Source: Enterovibrio coralii (GTDB taxonomy: Bacteria > Pseudomonadota > Gammaproteobacteria > Enterobacterales > Vibrionaceae). Taken from it: 64,000 nucleotides of DNA. The stretch covers positions 1-64,000 of the forward strand of contig NZ_LNTY01000058.1 of assembly GCF_001559595.1 (NCBI RefSeq). Reading direction: 5' to 3'. Both the position numbers and the translations under genes were made by a program. How positions within the stretch are numbered: position 1 is the stretch's first letter; the number at the start of each line of letters is the position of its first letter. This document shows, in pieces, positions 38,901 through 48,853 of the stretch. The notes under the pieces were generated by a model, which searched no databases, was not told the origin of the DNA, and worked only from the letters and a program-made list of their open reading frames with translations.

Positions 38901-40853
38901 ATGAGAAAAGTTGCAGGGATGAAGCTGACCAACCGATTGGTCGCTTTCGTTACATTGATTGTAGTGTGTGCCATGTTCGTGCTCTTTATCGGCGGAGCCG
39001 TGAGCTTTCGCAAGCTGGGTGCAGACTTTCTCGAGCATTACTTGAATAACGTCGTCGTGGAAATCGACGATGCCATATCCAATCCGAAACCAGACGAAAC
39101 CATTGGCCATTGGCTTCCTCGTGTATTGAAAGCGAGTGATGTGGTGGAAATGGAAATTCGCAGCCGCACAGGTCTGTTGTTCCGTTATGAGCAAATCCAA
39201 ACCGCAGGGCGTCCGCTAGACCTGATTGAACACCGCTACGAGTTGCCCAACAACCCCGGGTTTTATATCAACATAAAATCTGTTCCTCCCTATGCTGATT
39301 TTGCTTATTCCATCGGGGCGATGTCTTCGTTGTCACTGGCGGTGATGGTGATTGTGCTCGCGCTGTCATGGGGTATTCGATGGTTACGCCAGCAACTTCT
39401 TGGTGCAGAGCTTTTAGAACACCGAGGCAGGTTGATACTGGCGGGGCGTGCGGAAGAGGTGAAAACCGGAGACGATCAAGAGTGGCCCGCTACGGCGAGT
39501 ATTGCCCTTGATCAGATGATTGCTGAACTGAAAGATGCGCGTCAGGAGCGTAGCCGCTTTGATACCTTCCTCCGTTCAAACACCTTCTTGGATAAGCTGA
39601 CGGGGGCGGCTAACCGCGTCATGTTTGATAACCGACTACAAACGGTGTTGCAAGATAAAGGCGCGCAAGGCGCAGTGATTATGCTGCAAATTGCAGACTG
39701 GGATGCCTTGGTGCAAGAGCAAGGTAAAGCAGGTGCAGATGAATGGGTGAAAGAGGTCAGTGCTGTGTTGTCTAATGCCATTTTGCGCTTCCCCGATGCG
39801 ATTTTGGCGCGTTACTACGATGCGGATTTTGCCATCTTGTTGACTCATCAGTCGGCAAAGGATGCGCGCTTGTTTGCTTCTCAATTGATGAAAGCGTTAG
39901 GGCGCTTGTCTGCCCCTGCGCCACTTGAAACGGATGATTGGGCATACCTAGGCATGACCTTCTTCTCGGCGGGTGAGCGTCGCGGCCGTTTGATGGAAGA
40001 AGCAGAAATGGCCAAGCGAAGTGCAGTGCTGCAAGGCAACAGTTCTTGGTATGCATTCAAGAAAGACATGGTGGCAGAGGATGCGCGTGGCAGCGTGCGT
40101 TGGCGCACCTTACTTACTCGCGTGTTTGAGTCTGGCGGGCCTGATTTGTACCGTCAGGTTGTGAAAGATACCCAAGGGGAAGTGCTGCACATTGAACTTC
40201 TGGCGCGCATTAAAGATGAAAATGGCCACATCATTAAAGCATCCCGTTTTATGAATGGTGTTGACCTCGTCGGAATGAACACCGCGTTAGACCGCACTGT
40301 GATTAAAAAAGCCCTTCATCAACTTCGCAATGGCGATGGCCGTGAGGTGCTTTCTGTCAATGTCTGCGCCGAATCGCTGCGTCAGCGTAAGTTCCAATAT
40401 TGGCTGCGCGATACTTTGCTGCAAGTGCCACGAAGCATGCTTAATCGTTTGCAAGTTGAAGTGTCAGAAGGTCCTTTAGTACAACATTTAGATGCCGTAA
40501 GACCAACACTAAAAATGGTTCGTGCTCTAGGCTGTCCAGTGGTTGTTGACCAAGCGGGACGTTCCGTTGTTAGTACTTACTATCTCAAAGACATCCAGCC
40601 TAAATACGTTAAGTTCCACCGAAGTCTGATGAGAGACATTCATCAGCGTCCAGAGAACCAGCTTTACGTCAGAAGTATGCTGGGAGCCTGTGAGCCAACG
40701 AAAACCGAGGTGCTCGCCGTAGGTGTGGAAACCGCTCAAGAATGGCAAACACTCCTGCAATTGGGCATTCAAGGCGGACAAGGCCGCCTGTTTGGTGCTG
40801 AGCTTTCTGCCAACCCCGCCGCAAAAAAACGGCAACGTTGGGTGAAAAGATGA
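38901..40853 (+). CDS. csrD: CsrD/MshH, degenerate GGDEF-EAL protein
   Basis: This 650-residue inner-membrane protein has two N-terminal helices (about 16-36 and 140-160) around a periplasmic domain, then degenerate GGDEF and EAL domains. The GGDEF site reads RYYDADFAI, and the EAL site reads HIELLARI, so neither cyclase nor phosphodiesterase activity is expected. E. coli CsrD targets CsrB/C RNAs for RNase E; V. cholerae MshH is the same family and precedes the msh locus as here. The ATG at 38901 overlaps an upstream TGA (ATGA); the ATG at 38919 aligns better with the E. coli N-terminus but has a poorly spaced ribosome site. Confidence 0.92.
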   Translation: MRKVAGMKLTNRLVAFVTLIVVCAMFVLFIGGAVSFRKLGADFLEHYLNNVVVEIDDAISNPKPDETIGHWLPRVLKASDVVEMEIRSRTGLLFRYEQIQTAGRPLDLIEHRYELPNNPGFYINIKSVPPYADFAYSIGAMSSLSLAVMVIVLALSWGIRWLRQQLLGAELLEHRGRLILAGRAEEVKTGDDQEWPATASIALDQMIAELKDARQERSRFDTFLRSNTFLDKLTGAANRVMFDNRLQTVLQDKGAQGAVIMLQIADWDALVQEQGKAGADEWVKEVSAVLSNAILRFPDAILARYYDADFAILLTHQSAKDARLFASQLMKALGRLSAPAPLETDDWAYLGMTFFSAGERRGRLMEEAEMAKRSAVLQGNSSWYAFKKDMVAEDARGSVRWRTLLTRVFESGGPDLYRQVVKDTQGEVLHIELLARIKDENGHIIKASRFMNGVDLVGMNTALDRTVIKKALHQLRNGDGREVLSVNVCAESLRQRKFQYWLRDTLLQVPRSMLNRLQVEVSEGPLVQHLDAVRPTLKMVRALGCPVVVDQAGRSVVSTYYLKDIQPKYVKFHRSLMRDIHQRPENQLYVRSMLGACEPTKTEVLAVGVETAQEWQTLLQLGIQGGQGRLFGAELSANPAAKKRQRWVKR

Positions 40854-40887
40854 CCCCTATCAATTAGTGTTCAAATAACACTCGACC

Positions 40888-40931
40888 GCGCCAAGAATCT
40901 GTCGCATAACGATTTAATTCTTGGCGCATTT
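40888..40931 (+). terminator. Hairpin after csrD, possible terminator
   Basis: GCGCCAAGAAT and ATTCTTGGCGC are perfect 11-base inverted arms with an 18-base loop, followed by ATTTTCT. The weak T run makes termination partial. It separates csrD from the mshI operon. Confidence 0.6.
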
Positions 40932-40994
40932 TCTGTTAGAATATGCTGTATTTCAAACGTAATTTTAACAAGCTTGAGCATTATTTAGGCGTTA

Positions 40995-42442
40995 ATGGCA
41001 GTCTCCACTCTTCTTGCGCGATTTACCCCCCCTCGGCAGCAACATGTTGTTAGCTCTACATATCTGCGCAAAAGGTCGTAATTAGTTCTACCTCTTCCGA
41101 TATTTACCATTCCGAAGTGCTATCTCCCGGTGTTGAACCTTGGGGCGCAGCATTAAAACTCCTTAATGATCTGGATATTAACCACGTTGATATCAATGTG
41201 ATCCTTGGGCATGGTCTGTATCAAACCCTGTTGATTGATGATCCGGGGTTAAACGAGGAAGACAAACGCGCGGCACTGCCTTTCCAAATTAAAGACTTTA
41301 TCGCCGAGTCACCCTCTGATGTGTTGGCCGATGGCTATGCATCACCGATAGCGGGTCGTTTCCACGTGTTCGTGTGTAATCGCAACGTGCTGGTTCATTT
41401 TTATACCCAATTAAAGAAAATTCACTGTGAACCCAACTTGGTCACGGTAGAAGATGTCGTACTGCGTCAATGGACCAAACTCGACAAAACAGAAATGGTG
41501 TTAAGCCGAGACAATCAGGGCGTCATTCAGCTTGCGGTATTTGATAAAGGCAAGCTTTGCTTCCAGCGTCAAATTCGCGGTCTGATGCTCGACGGCGGCA
41601 CGCTTCAGCCATTGGTCATTGATGACTTGGCACTTGAGATCCAGCGTTCGCTGGATTACCTGCGCCCGCAGCTTAAAACCTCGCAAGTCAGTGGACTTGT
41701 TGTCAGTGTTGAAGACATTGATGACACAGAGTTAGCGTTCCAGCTTTCATCGCGCCTTATGGTATCGGTTCGTCCTCAGTCTTTGTTTGACGAAGGCGCG
41801 CATCATCAGCATATCGTGCAAGCAGGCAACGATGCTTCTTGCTCACCTGACGTTAACCTGTTCACCAAAGATCTGATCCCGAAAACATCCTGGCTCACCT
41901 TTGAAAAAATGCTGTTTTGCTGGGGGGCGACGGCGTTCATGCTGGTGATGGTGTCAGCATACCAACAGTTGCAGTTGACCGAATCGAAAGAGCTGGTAGA
42001 GCTTTCAAAGCTTGAACTGAATACCGCACAAACATTGTCGACACAATTGGACGAGCAATTGAAGCTGCATGTCCCATCGCTGGCAATTGAAAGTGAAATC
42101 AACGAAGCAGAAAAACGACTGGCCGCGAAGAAAAGCGTGCTTGAGGCAGTGAGAAAGCACGATACCGCGTCGCAAGAAGGCTACTCAAAAGCATTTAACG
42201 CGTTGGCATCGCTTTCACGAAACGATATCTCCGTGTCTCAAATCTATGCGGCGCAGGACACCTTGGATGTGAAAGGTCTGGTCGCTACACCGGAATCTGT
42301 TCCTGCTTGGTTGAGCACCTTCCAAACAGAAGAGGCGTTGGCGAATTTTGACTTCAAAGAGATGTCTTTGGGGCGAGATGAACAAAACCGGCTGACGTTC
42401 AGTCTGTTGTCGACACACTCTTTGGAGGACGTGAAGCCATGA
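40995..42442 (+). CDS. mshI: MSHA biogenesis protein MshI (one frame break)
   Basis: MshI is a PilM/PilN-like inner-membrane assembly component of the MSHA pilus. The N-terminal half is PilM-like, a membrane helix lies near CWGATAFMLVMVSAY, and a coiled-coil PilN-like tail follows. The frame open from 41117 lacks a normal N-terminus. An ATG at 40995 with AGGC upstream opens MAVSTLLARFTPPRQQHVV, and one base added between 41053 and 41078 joins it to LYISAQKVVISSTSSDIYHSEVLSP. The repaired protein has 482 residues. The gene overlaps mshJ by 4 bases. Confidence 0.8.
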
Positions 42443-43094
42443 GAGAAGGGTTAGACCGACTGAAAGAGAAATTTGATGCTCTGACATCACGAGAGCAGTG
42501 GTTGATTGCACTCGCGGGATGGTTCGCCATTTCCGGTGCAGGTGCCTTGGTGTTTATTGAACCGGCGACCAAAGCATCATGGACTTACAAGCGCAGTTCT
42601 CCAGCAATGAGCAAAATACGCAGCAACTGTTGACGCTAAACGCCTTAAAACAACAGAAATTGAGTGCATCACCCAATGCGGAGCTTGAGGCCGAACTCTC
42701 AACGCTGAACAAAGAAATTGATGCACTAGACGACCAAGTACAAAAGAAAGTGGCAGGCTTGGTGCCAGCACCTAAAATGCCGAAGTTGCTTGAGCGGGTG
42801 TTGGGGCAGTCGGAGCGACTCACGCTGCTTTCAATGGCGTCTTTGCCAGCGCAGCAGATTACCGATTCAAAAGATGCGGGGTATTTCGTGCATCCGATTG
42901 AGCTGACGCTCAGAGGGCGATATTTCGATATTGTGAGGTATCTGTCTGATTTGGAAGCACTACCTGAGAAATACTATTGGCGTAGTGTGGATTATAAGGT
43001 CACCGACTACCCCTATGCAGAGGTGGTCATTCAAGTTTACAGCTTGGGTGAGAGCGAAATATTTATCGGAGGCAGCAATGAAGGTCGCCTCTAA
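42439..43094 (+). CDS. mshJ: MSHA biogenesis protein MshJ (one frame break)
   Basis: This is a PilO-like single-pass inner-membrane protein of 218 residues after repair. A short cytoplasmic tail (REGLDRLKEKFDALTSREQW) precedes one membrane helix, then a periplasmic coiled coil and an alpha-beta domain (HPIELTLRGRYFDIVRYLSDLEALP). The frame breaks near 42575; AAAGCATCATGG needs one base to read ATKAIMDLQAQFSS. It overlaps mshI and mshK, so the genes are translationally coupled. Confidence 0.9.
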
Positions 43095-43404
43095 TTATTT
43101 GTGTGTAAGTCTTTTGGCGATCATGCCCGTCATCGCGCAGGCAAATGTCGACCCAACAGCACCGCTTGGTTATCACGCACCAACCAAAGTTCAAAAGAAA
43201 ACGACAGTCCGCCTTCCTGCGTTGGACGCCATCATGTGCTCATCGGAAGATGTCTGCACGGCAGTATTGGATGGTGAATCTGCAGTAGAAGGTCAAACAG
43301 TACGTGGCTTTGCCATCAGTGCTATCAACGAAAACCGCGTCTTGCTCAAGCGTGGGAATAAGCGTTGGTCGTTGACCATATTCAATGAGCAGGTAGTACA
43401 GTGA
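43078..43404 (+). CDS. mshK: MSHA biogenesis protein MshK
   Basis: This is a 108-residue PilP-like periplasmic protein. A signal peptide (MKVASNYLCVSLLAIMPVIAQA) is followed by NVDPTAPLGY and a beta domain ending LKRGNKRWSLTIFNEQVVQ. The start is fixed by GGAGGC just upstream of 43078, inside the end of mshJ. Its stop overlaps the mshL start (GTGA region). It probably links the inner-membrane MshIJ complex to the secretin. Confidence 0.88.
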   Translation: MKVASNYLCVSLLAIMPVIAQANVDPTAPLGYHAPTKVQKKTTVRLPALDAIMCSSEDVCTAVLDGESAVEGQTVRGFAISAINENRVLLKRGNKRWSLTIFNEQVVQ

Positions 43405-45018
43405 AGATAAAGATGTTTAGTAGGCTCATTATCGGTCTCACCGCGGCCCTGCTGTTGTCAGCGTGTCAAAGTGTCGGCCACCAAAAACCCACCGAGGTGC
43501 AAGCTGCACTCAATGAAGCGTATGCGGTAAGCAGTGGCAAGCCGTTGTCTGATTTGCCTGATGCCGTCACCCAAGATTTGATGGGCGATTTCTCAGATGT
43601 GTCAGGCTCAGGCGTGTTGTCCGAAAAGCGTCTGCGCATTAACGCTAAAAATGTCGATGCGAAAGCCTTCTTTGGCAGCTTAGTGCAGGGCACAGATTTC
43701 AATCTGGTGATGCACCCAGAAGTGGACGGCGAAATTACGGTGTCGTTGAAAGACGTGACTGTGCCGGAAGCACTAAAAGTGGTGGCTGATATCTATGGCT
43801 ACAACGTTGAAACCAATGGTCGACTAATCCAAATTTTCCCAGCTGCGCTGAGAACCGAAACCTTTGCCGTCGATTATTTGCAGTTGCAACGTGCGGGTGT
43901 GTCGCTGACTTCTGTCAGCACAGGCGCGGTATCTAAAGAATCGTCTAGCTCTTCAAGTGATGGAGAAGAGTCATCAGAGCGCACGTCGGTATCGACCGGC
44001 GGAACTGTGATTGAAACCCGCGCACAAAGCAGTTTTTGGGATCAGCTAGAGCGCGCGGTTGCTGCCATGATTGGTGAAGGTGATGGCCGCAGTATTGTAG
44101 TTTCCCCGCAAGCCAGTTTGATCACAGTAAAAGCCTACCCTAATGAGTTGCGAGAGGTTCGTAACTTCCTTGAAGCCTCACAAAAACGCCTGACGCGTCA
44201 AGTGATTCTGGAAGCCAAGATTCTAGAAGTGACCTTGAATGATGGCTATCAGCAAGGCGTTAACTGGATGAACCTTGGACAGGCCATCGGCACCGATGGT
44301 GTGTCAATCTCACGTCCTGAAACGGCGCTGGTTGGCGATCTGATTTCCAATGTAATTGGGGGGCAGACCAACATCAATATCCAAGACGGCGACTTCCAAG
44401 CGGTGCTGAGCTTCTTGGATACCCAAGGCGATGTGAACGTGCTGTCTAGCCCTCGCGTGACCGCTGCCAACAACCAAAAAGCAGTGATCAAAGTTGGTGG
44501 TGACGAGTATTTCGTGACGGATATTTCCTCCAGCGACACCTCTGGTGACAACTCAGACTCAGGCCAAACATCGAACTGACGCCGTTTTTCTCTGGCATTT
44601 CGCTTGATGTGACGCCGCAGATTGATGACGACAACGGCGTGTTGCTGCACGTGCACCCAGCGTGATTGATGTGGTCACCGAAAACAAAGAAATTCAGCTA
44701 GGTACCTCGTCAACGCCTTATATCTTACCGTTGGCGAAGACCTCTATTCGTGAGTCGGACTCTATCATCCACGCACGCTCGGGTGATGTGGTAGTGATTG
44801 GTGGTTTGATGAAATCAAGCTACGAAGAAATGGTATCGAAAGTGCCACTGCTGGGTGATATCCCAGGTCTCGGCCACTTATTCCGAAACGTTAACCGACT
44901 GAAACAGAAAACAGAATTGGTCATTTTGCTTCAGCCTTCTGTGGTAGGCGAGCAAACCTGGCAACAGGAAATCGACCGTTCTCGACAGCTTTTGAACGAC
45001 TGGTTCCCTGAGAGTTAA
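43401..45018 (+). CDS. mshL: MshL, outer-membrane secretin of the MSHA pilus (two frame breaks)
   Basis: Repaired, this is a 539-residue secretin through which the pilus leaves the cell. A lipoprotein signal ends LLLSAC, then come N-domains (INAKNVDAKAFFGSLVQGTDFNLVM), a serine-rich insert (about 178-200) and the secretin core (VILEAKILEVTLNDGYQQGVNW, VNVLSSPRVTAANNQKA, GDVVVIGGLMKSS, VPLLGDIPGLGHLFR). Breaks lie near 44569 (restores QTIELTPFFSGISLDV) and 44659 (restores HPSVIDVVTENKEIQL). The intervening 90 bases read sensibly only in the shifted frame, so two separate events are needed. Confidence 0.94.
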
Positions 45019-45031
45019 GCAGTAACAAGCG

Positions 45032-45865
45032 ATGTATCTAACCCATTTTAAGTTGCGCGAAGCACCGTTTAGCTTAACCCCAGACACCCGATGCTTTTTC
45101 GGGCTGCGTTCGCACGTCGAAGCCATTAATACCTGCATGACGGCAGCGAAAATGGGCGAAGGCTTGGTGAAGGTCACGGGGGAAGTTGGCACCGGTAAAA
45201 CGCTGGTTTGTCGTTACTTGCTCAAGACGTTAGCCAAAGAGTTCACCCTAGTGTATCTGCCAAACCCGGCGAACAATGTCGCAAGCTTGTATCGCATGAT
45301 TGCCGATGAGCTGAGTATTGATAGCAACACGGAACAAGAAATGTTGTTAGGTGCTATTCAGCGTGCCGCGATTGAGGCTGCACGTCAGGAAAAGCCAGTG
45401 CTGATCTTGTGCGATGAAGCGCAGGCACTGCCTGATGATGTGCTGGAGGCCATTCGCCTTCTTGGGAATTTAGAAACCGAGCAGCGAAAGCTGATACAGC
45501 AAATTTTGTTTGGTCAGCCTGAGTTGGATGAACGCTTGCGTCAGCACAACATGCGTCAACTGCTGCAGCGCATCAGCTTCAGTGCAGAGTTGTTCCCAAT
45601 GACGTTTGTTGAGGCGTCAGCCTACATCGATCATCGCCTTGAAGAGCAAGGCGCAGAAGAAGGTCTATTCAGCCTTTGGGCAAAGCGCCGTATTTGGGTG
45701 GCTAGCCAAGGCATTCCGCGCATTGCACACCAGCTTTGTCACAAGGCACTGTTGGTGAGTTTTAGCAAAGGTCAGAAAAAGGTTTCCGGCAGCTCAGTCA
45801 AATTGGCAATCAAAGACACCCCAATGGCAAAACAGCACTCGTCGCTGCGTGCGATCTGGGGCTAG
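45032..45865 (+). CDS. mshM: MSHA biogenesis AAA ATPase MshM
   Basis: This is a 277-residue ExeA-like ATPase. It starts MYLTHFKLREAPFSLTPDTRCFFG, with Walker A KVTGEVGTGKTLVCRYLL near residue 50 and Walker B LILCDEAQALPDD. ExeA-like proteins help assemble secretins. There is no clear C-terminal peptidoglycan-binding domain, as in other MshM. It follows mshL by 13 bases. Confidence 0.93.
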   Translation: MYLTHFKLREAPFSLTPDTRCFFGLRSHVEAINTCMTAAKMGEGLVKVTGEVGTGKTLVCRYLLKTLAKEFTLVYLPNPANNVASLYRMIADELSIDSNTEQEMLLGAIQRAAIEAARQEKPVLILCDEAQALPDDVLEAIRLLGNLETEQRKLIQQILFGQPELDERLRQHNMRQLLQRISFSAELFPMTFVEASAYIDHRLEEQGAEEGLFSLWAKRRIWVASQGIPRIAHQLCHKALLVSFSKGQKKVSGSSVKLAIKDTPMAKQHSSLRAIWG

Positions 45866-45873
45866 GACTTCTC

Positions 45874-47148
45874 ATGAGTGAATTGAACAAAATGCTGAGC
45901 GATCTGGCATCGCCAAATCACAATGAGAGCACCTTGAGCGTTGCTCCGACGCCGACTGCATGGCGTTTTCGTGTTGCGCGAATCGCTATGATTCTAGGCT
46001 TTGTTGTTGTGCTGGGTTCTGTTGCTGTCTGGGCAGTGTCTGGTGACGCGAAAGAGGATGCTGAACAAGCCTCGGCGACAACCCAAGCACCGGCTTCGGT
46101 TTCACCTGAAAAGCCAGCGGCGCAGACCGTTGGAATGGCGCGAGAGAACAAGCCAGAGAAAGGTCAGCAGTTCGAGGCGCAACAAGCCAATGCAGAGCAA
46201 GCGAAGGTTGCACCGACATTGTCACCGACCCAAAAAGTGGTGAATCACGACAATGATTATGTGGTGCGCACACAAGCCGTTCAGCCAAAGCCAGAAGTTA
46301 TTGAGCCTACTAAGCCAAAGGCCGTTGAAAAACGGTCTGTTAGCAAGCCTGTCGAAGAAAAGGATACGACGACAGCCATTGCAGCAGTGAAGCCTGCGCC
46401 TGTGAACGTGAGTGCTGCACCAGTCAAGGTTGAACCAGTACGAGCGGAGCCGGTAAAAGCGACACCGCCTGTTGCTAAGACGGTTGTTGTGTCCGAGTCC
46501 AACAATAACAAAAATGCCTCACTGATTGTTGAAACGGTAGAGTTATCAGGACCAGAGTTGGCTGCAATTGCGTACGAAAAAGCGCAAAAGCGCGCGCAAA
46601 TTGGGGATACCAAACAAGCTATTGCGTTTTTGAAAGATGCCGTGAATTACCATCCAAACCATGTCGCTGCTGTGAATCAACTGGCAGGCATGCTCTATGG
46701 TCGCAATCAAATTCGAGATGCAGAAAATGTGCTGCGCTCAGGCATCAAAGCCAACCCTGAATCAGCATCACTCAAGCTGACCTTAGCAAGAATTTATCAG
46801 CAAAATAATCGAGAAGAGTCGGCTCTTAACGTTCTGTTGGAGCCAGTTTATGGCCGCAGTGTGGACGATATCCGCATGGTCTCTATGCGTGCAGGATTGG
46901 CACAAAAACTCGGTAACCATGCAGAAGCGCAAAACAGCTACCTTTGGCTGACAAAGGTTGAGCCGGAACAAGGCCGCTGGTGGCTGGGCTCTGGTGTCTC
47001 AGCAGAACGAACCGGCGACTACGCGCAAGCAAAACAAAGTTATGAACAAGCGATCGATGCGGGCGGTTTGAGTAATCAATCCATGCAGTTTGCTCGCCAA
47101 CGTCTGGTGTATCTCAACAGCGCGAAAGGAGCAGACAATGGCCATTAA
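45874..47148 (+). CDS. mshN: MSHA biogenesis TPR protein MshN
   Basis: This is a 424-residue single-pass membrane protein. A membrane helix (about residues 31-52, VARIAMILGFVVVLGSVAVW) is followed by a long Ala/Pro/Lys/Val-rich periplasmic linker (about 60-220) and several TPR units (around 230-415, for instance AIAYEKAQKRAQIGDTKQAIAFLKDAV). It is probably a periplasmic scaffold for pilus assembly. Its end overlaps the mshE start by 11 bases. Confidence 0.9.
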   Translation: MSELNKMLSDLASPNHNESTLSVAPTPTAWRFRVARIAMILGFVVVLGSVAVWAVSGDAKEDAEQASATTQAPASVSPEKPAAQTVGMARENKPEKGQQFEAQQANAEQAKVAPTLSPTQKVVNHDNDYVVRTQAVQPKPEVIEPTKPKAVEKRSVSKPVEEKDTTTAIAAVKPAPVNVSAAPVKVEPVRAEPVKATPPVAKTVVVSESNNNKNASLIVETVELSGPELAAIAYEKAQKRAQIGDTKQAIAFLKDAVNYHPNHVAAVNQLAGMLYGRNQIRDAENVLRSGIKANPESASLKLTLARIYQQNNREESALNVLLEPVYGRSVDDIRMVSMRAGLAQKLGNHAEAQNSYLWLTKVEPEQGRWWLGSGVSAERTGDYAQAKQSYEQAIDAGGLSNQSMQFARQRLVYLNSAKGADNGH

Positions 47149-48853
47149 GCTACGTAAACGACTGGGTGATCTGCTCGTTGAAGAGTGCATTATCTCGGAT
47201 TCAGATTTGGGCGCGGCACTGAACCGCCAATCTGAAACGGGTCGTAAGCTGGGTGATACCCTGATTGATATGGGCATCCTGTCTGAAAGCCAGATGCTCA
47301 ATTTCTTGGCGCGCCAACTGGGCGTGCCGCTGATTGATCTTAGCTTGACGCAAGTCGATCCGAATGCCGTCGCCTTGCTGCCAGAAGTACATGCGCGTCG
47401 TCTGCGTGCGCTGGTGATTGGTCGTGTGGGTGAAACTGTGCGCGTTGCCATGTCCGATCCTGCGGATCTGACGGCACAAGAAAGCGTGCTAAACCTACTT
47501 AACCAATACCAAGTAGAGCTGATGGTGGTGGCTGAGCAGCCATTGCTGGACGCCTTTGACCGTTACTATCGCCGCACCAGTGAAATTGCATCGTTCGCGG
47601 AAAGACTTCAGGCCGAACATGGCGTGAAGTTGGATCAAAAATTTGGTGCAGAAGACGACCAATCTGAAGAAGTCACGGTTGTTAAGCTCATCAACTCGCT
47701 GTTTGAAGATGCGGTGCAGGTGAATGCCTCGGATATCCACATCGAGCCAGATGCGGACACGTTACGCATTCGTCAGCGTATCGACGGTGTGCTGCATGAA
47801 ACGCTGCTGAAAGAACGCGCGATTTCCTCGGCATTGGTGCTGCGTCTTAAGCTCATGAGCGGCATGGATATTTCTGAAAAACGTCTTCCACAGGATGGAC
47901 GGTTCCATATTAACGTTCGTGGCAGTGCGATTGATGTGCGTGTCTCGACGCTGCCTGTGCAGTATGGCGAATCTGTGGTTATGCGTTTGCTCAACCAATC
48001 AGCGGGGATCCTTCAGCTTGATGACGTGGGCATGGATCCACAGATGTTGGCACGTTTTCGTCATCAACTGAAAAGGCCGCACGGCATGATCTTGGTGACA
48101 GGCCCAACAGGTTCGGGGAAAACCACCACGCTGTATGGTGCGCTCAATGAACTCAATGTGCCGGGCAAGAAGATCCTGACGGCAGAAGACCCGGTGGAAT
48201 ACCGATTGCCGAGGATCAGCCAAGTTCAGATCTCCAGTAAAATCGGCCTGACATTCTCTTCTGCATTACGCACATTTCTTCGTCAGGATCCGGACATCAT
48301 ATTGGTCGGTGAGATGCGTGACCTTGAAACCGTAGAGATCGGTCTTCGCGCATCACTTACGGGTCACTTGGTGCTGTCGACACTGCACACCAACAACGCC
48401 ATCGACAGTACGCTTCGTCTGCTCGACATGGAAGCACCTGGCTATCTGGTGGCAAGCTCTGTCAGAGCAGTACTGGCTCAGCGTCTTATTCGTAAAATCT
48501 GTTCAGATTGTAAAGTGCCACACCCGGTTGAGCCTGATGAGCAGGTTTGGCTGAGCACGGTTGGTACTGATTCAGTCACGACTGGCTTTTATAAAGGCCG
48601 CGGTTGCCAGCGATGCAACTTTACCGGCTACAAAGGCCGTATCGGTGTGTTCGAGCTACTAGAAATCACCCCTGATCTGATGGATGCATTGCGTGGCAAT
48701 GACACGCGAGCCTTTGCGCTGATTGCAGAACAGCAGCCGGGCTATCAGCCGCTGGTTCACTCAGCGTTGGCCTATGCAAAACAAGGGCAGACGACACTGG
48801 AAGAGACGATGAAGCTCTCTGAAGGCGCATCACTGACCATGGCGAGCGTCTAA
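47138..48853 (+). CDS. mshE: MSHA pilus extension ATPase MshE
   Basis: This is a 571-residue GspE/PilB-type ATPase that powers pilus extension. The N-terminal MshEN domain has two c-di-GMP-binding motifs: RLGDLLVEECIISDSDL (residues 8-24) and KLGDTLIDMGILSESQML. The ATPase core has GPTGSGKTTTLYG (Walker A) and ILVGEMRDLET (Walker B), and a tetracysteine zinc site (CSDCK...CQRC). The ATG at 47138 is preceded by AAAGGAG and lies inside the end of mshN. In the first motif the usual Gly is Cys17. Confidence 0.96.
   Translation: MAIKLRKRLGDLLVEECIISDSDLGAALNRQSETGRKLGDTLIDMGILSESQMLNFLARQLGVPLIDLSLTQVDPNAVALLPEVHARRLRALVIGRVGETVRVAMSDPADLTAQESVLNLLNQYQVELMVVAEQPLLDAFDRYYRRTSEIASFAERLQAEHGVKLDQKFGAEDDQSEEVTVVKLINSLFEDAVQVNASDIHIEPDADTLRIRQRIDGVLHETLLKERAISSALVLRLKLMSGMDISEKRLPQDGRFHINVRGSAIDVRVSTLPVQYGESVVMRLLNQSAGILQLDDVGMDPQMLARFRHQLKRPHGMILVTGPTGSGKTTTLYGALNELNVPGKKILTAEDPVEYRLPRISQVQISSKIGLTFSSALRTFLRQDPDIILVGEMRDLETVEIGLRASLTGHLVLSTLHTNNAIDSTLRLLDMEAPGYLVASSVRAVLAQRLIRKICSDCKVPHPVEPDEQVWLSTVGTDSVTTGFYKGRGCQRCNFTGYKGRIGVFELLEITPDLMDALRGNDTRAFALIAEQQPGYQPLVHSALAYAKQGQTTLEETMKLSEGASLTMASV

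Noticed and set aside
38814-39200. 128-codon frame antisense to the start of csrD
   Set aside because: No ribosome site or recognisable domain; csrD on the other strand explains the coding signal.
41015-41023. Run of seven C in the start of mshI as a phase-variation tract
   Set aside because: Lengthening it by one base leads to the TAG at 41051, so it cannot repair the frame; the needed base lies after 41053.
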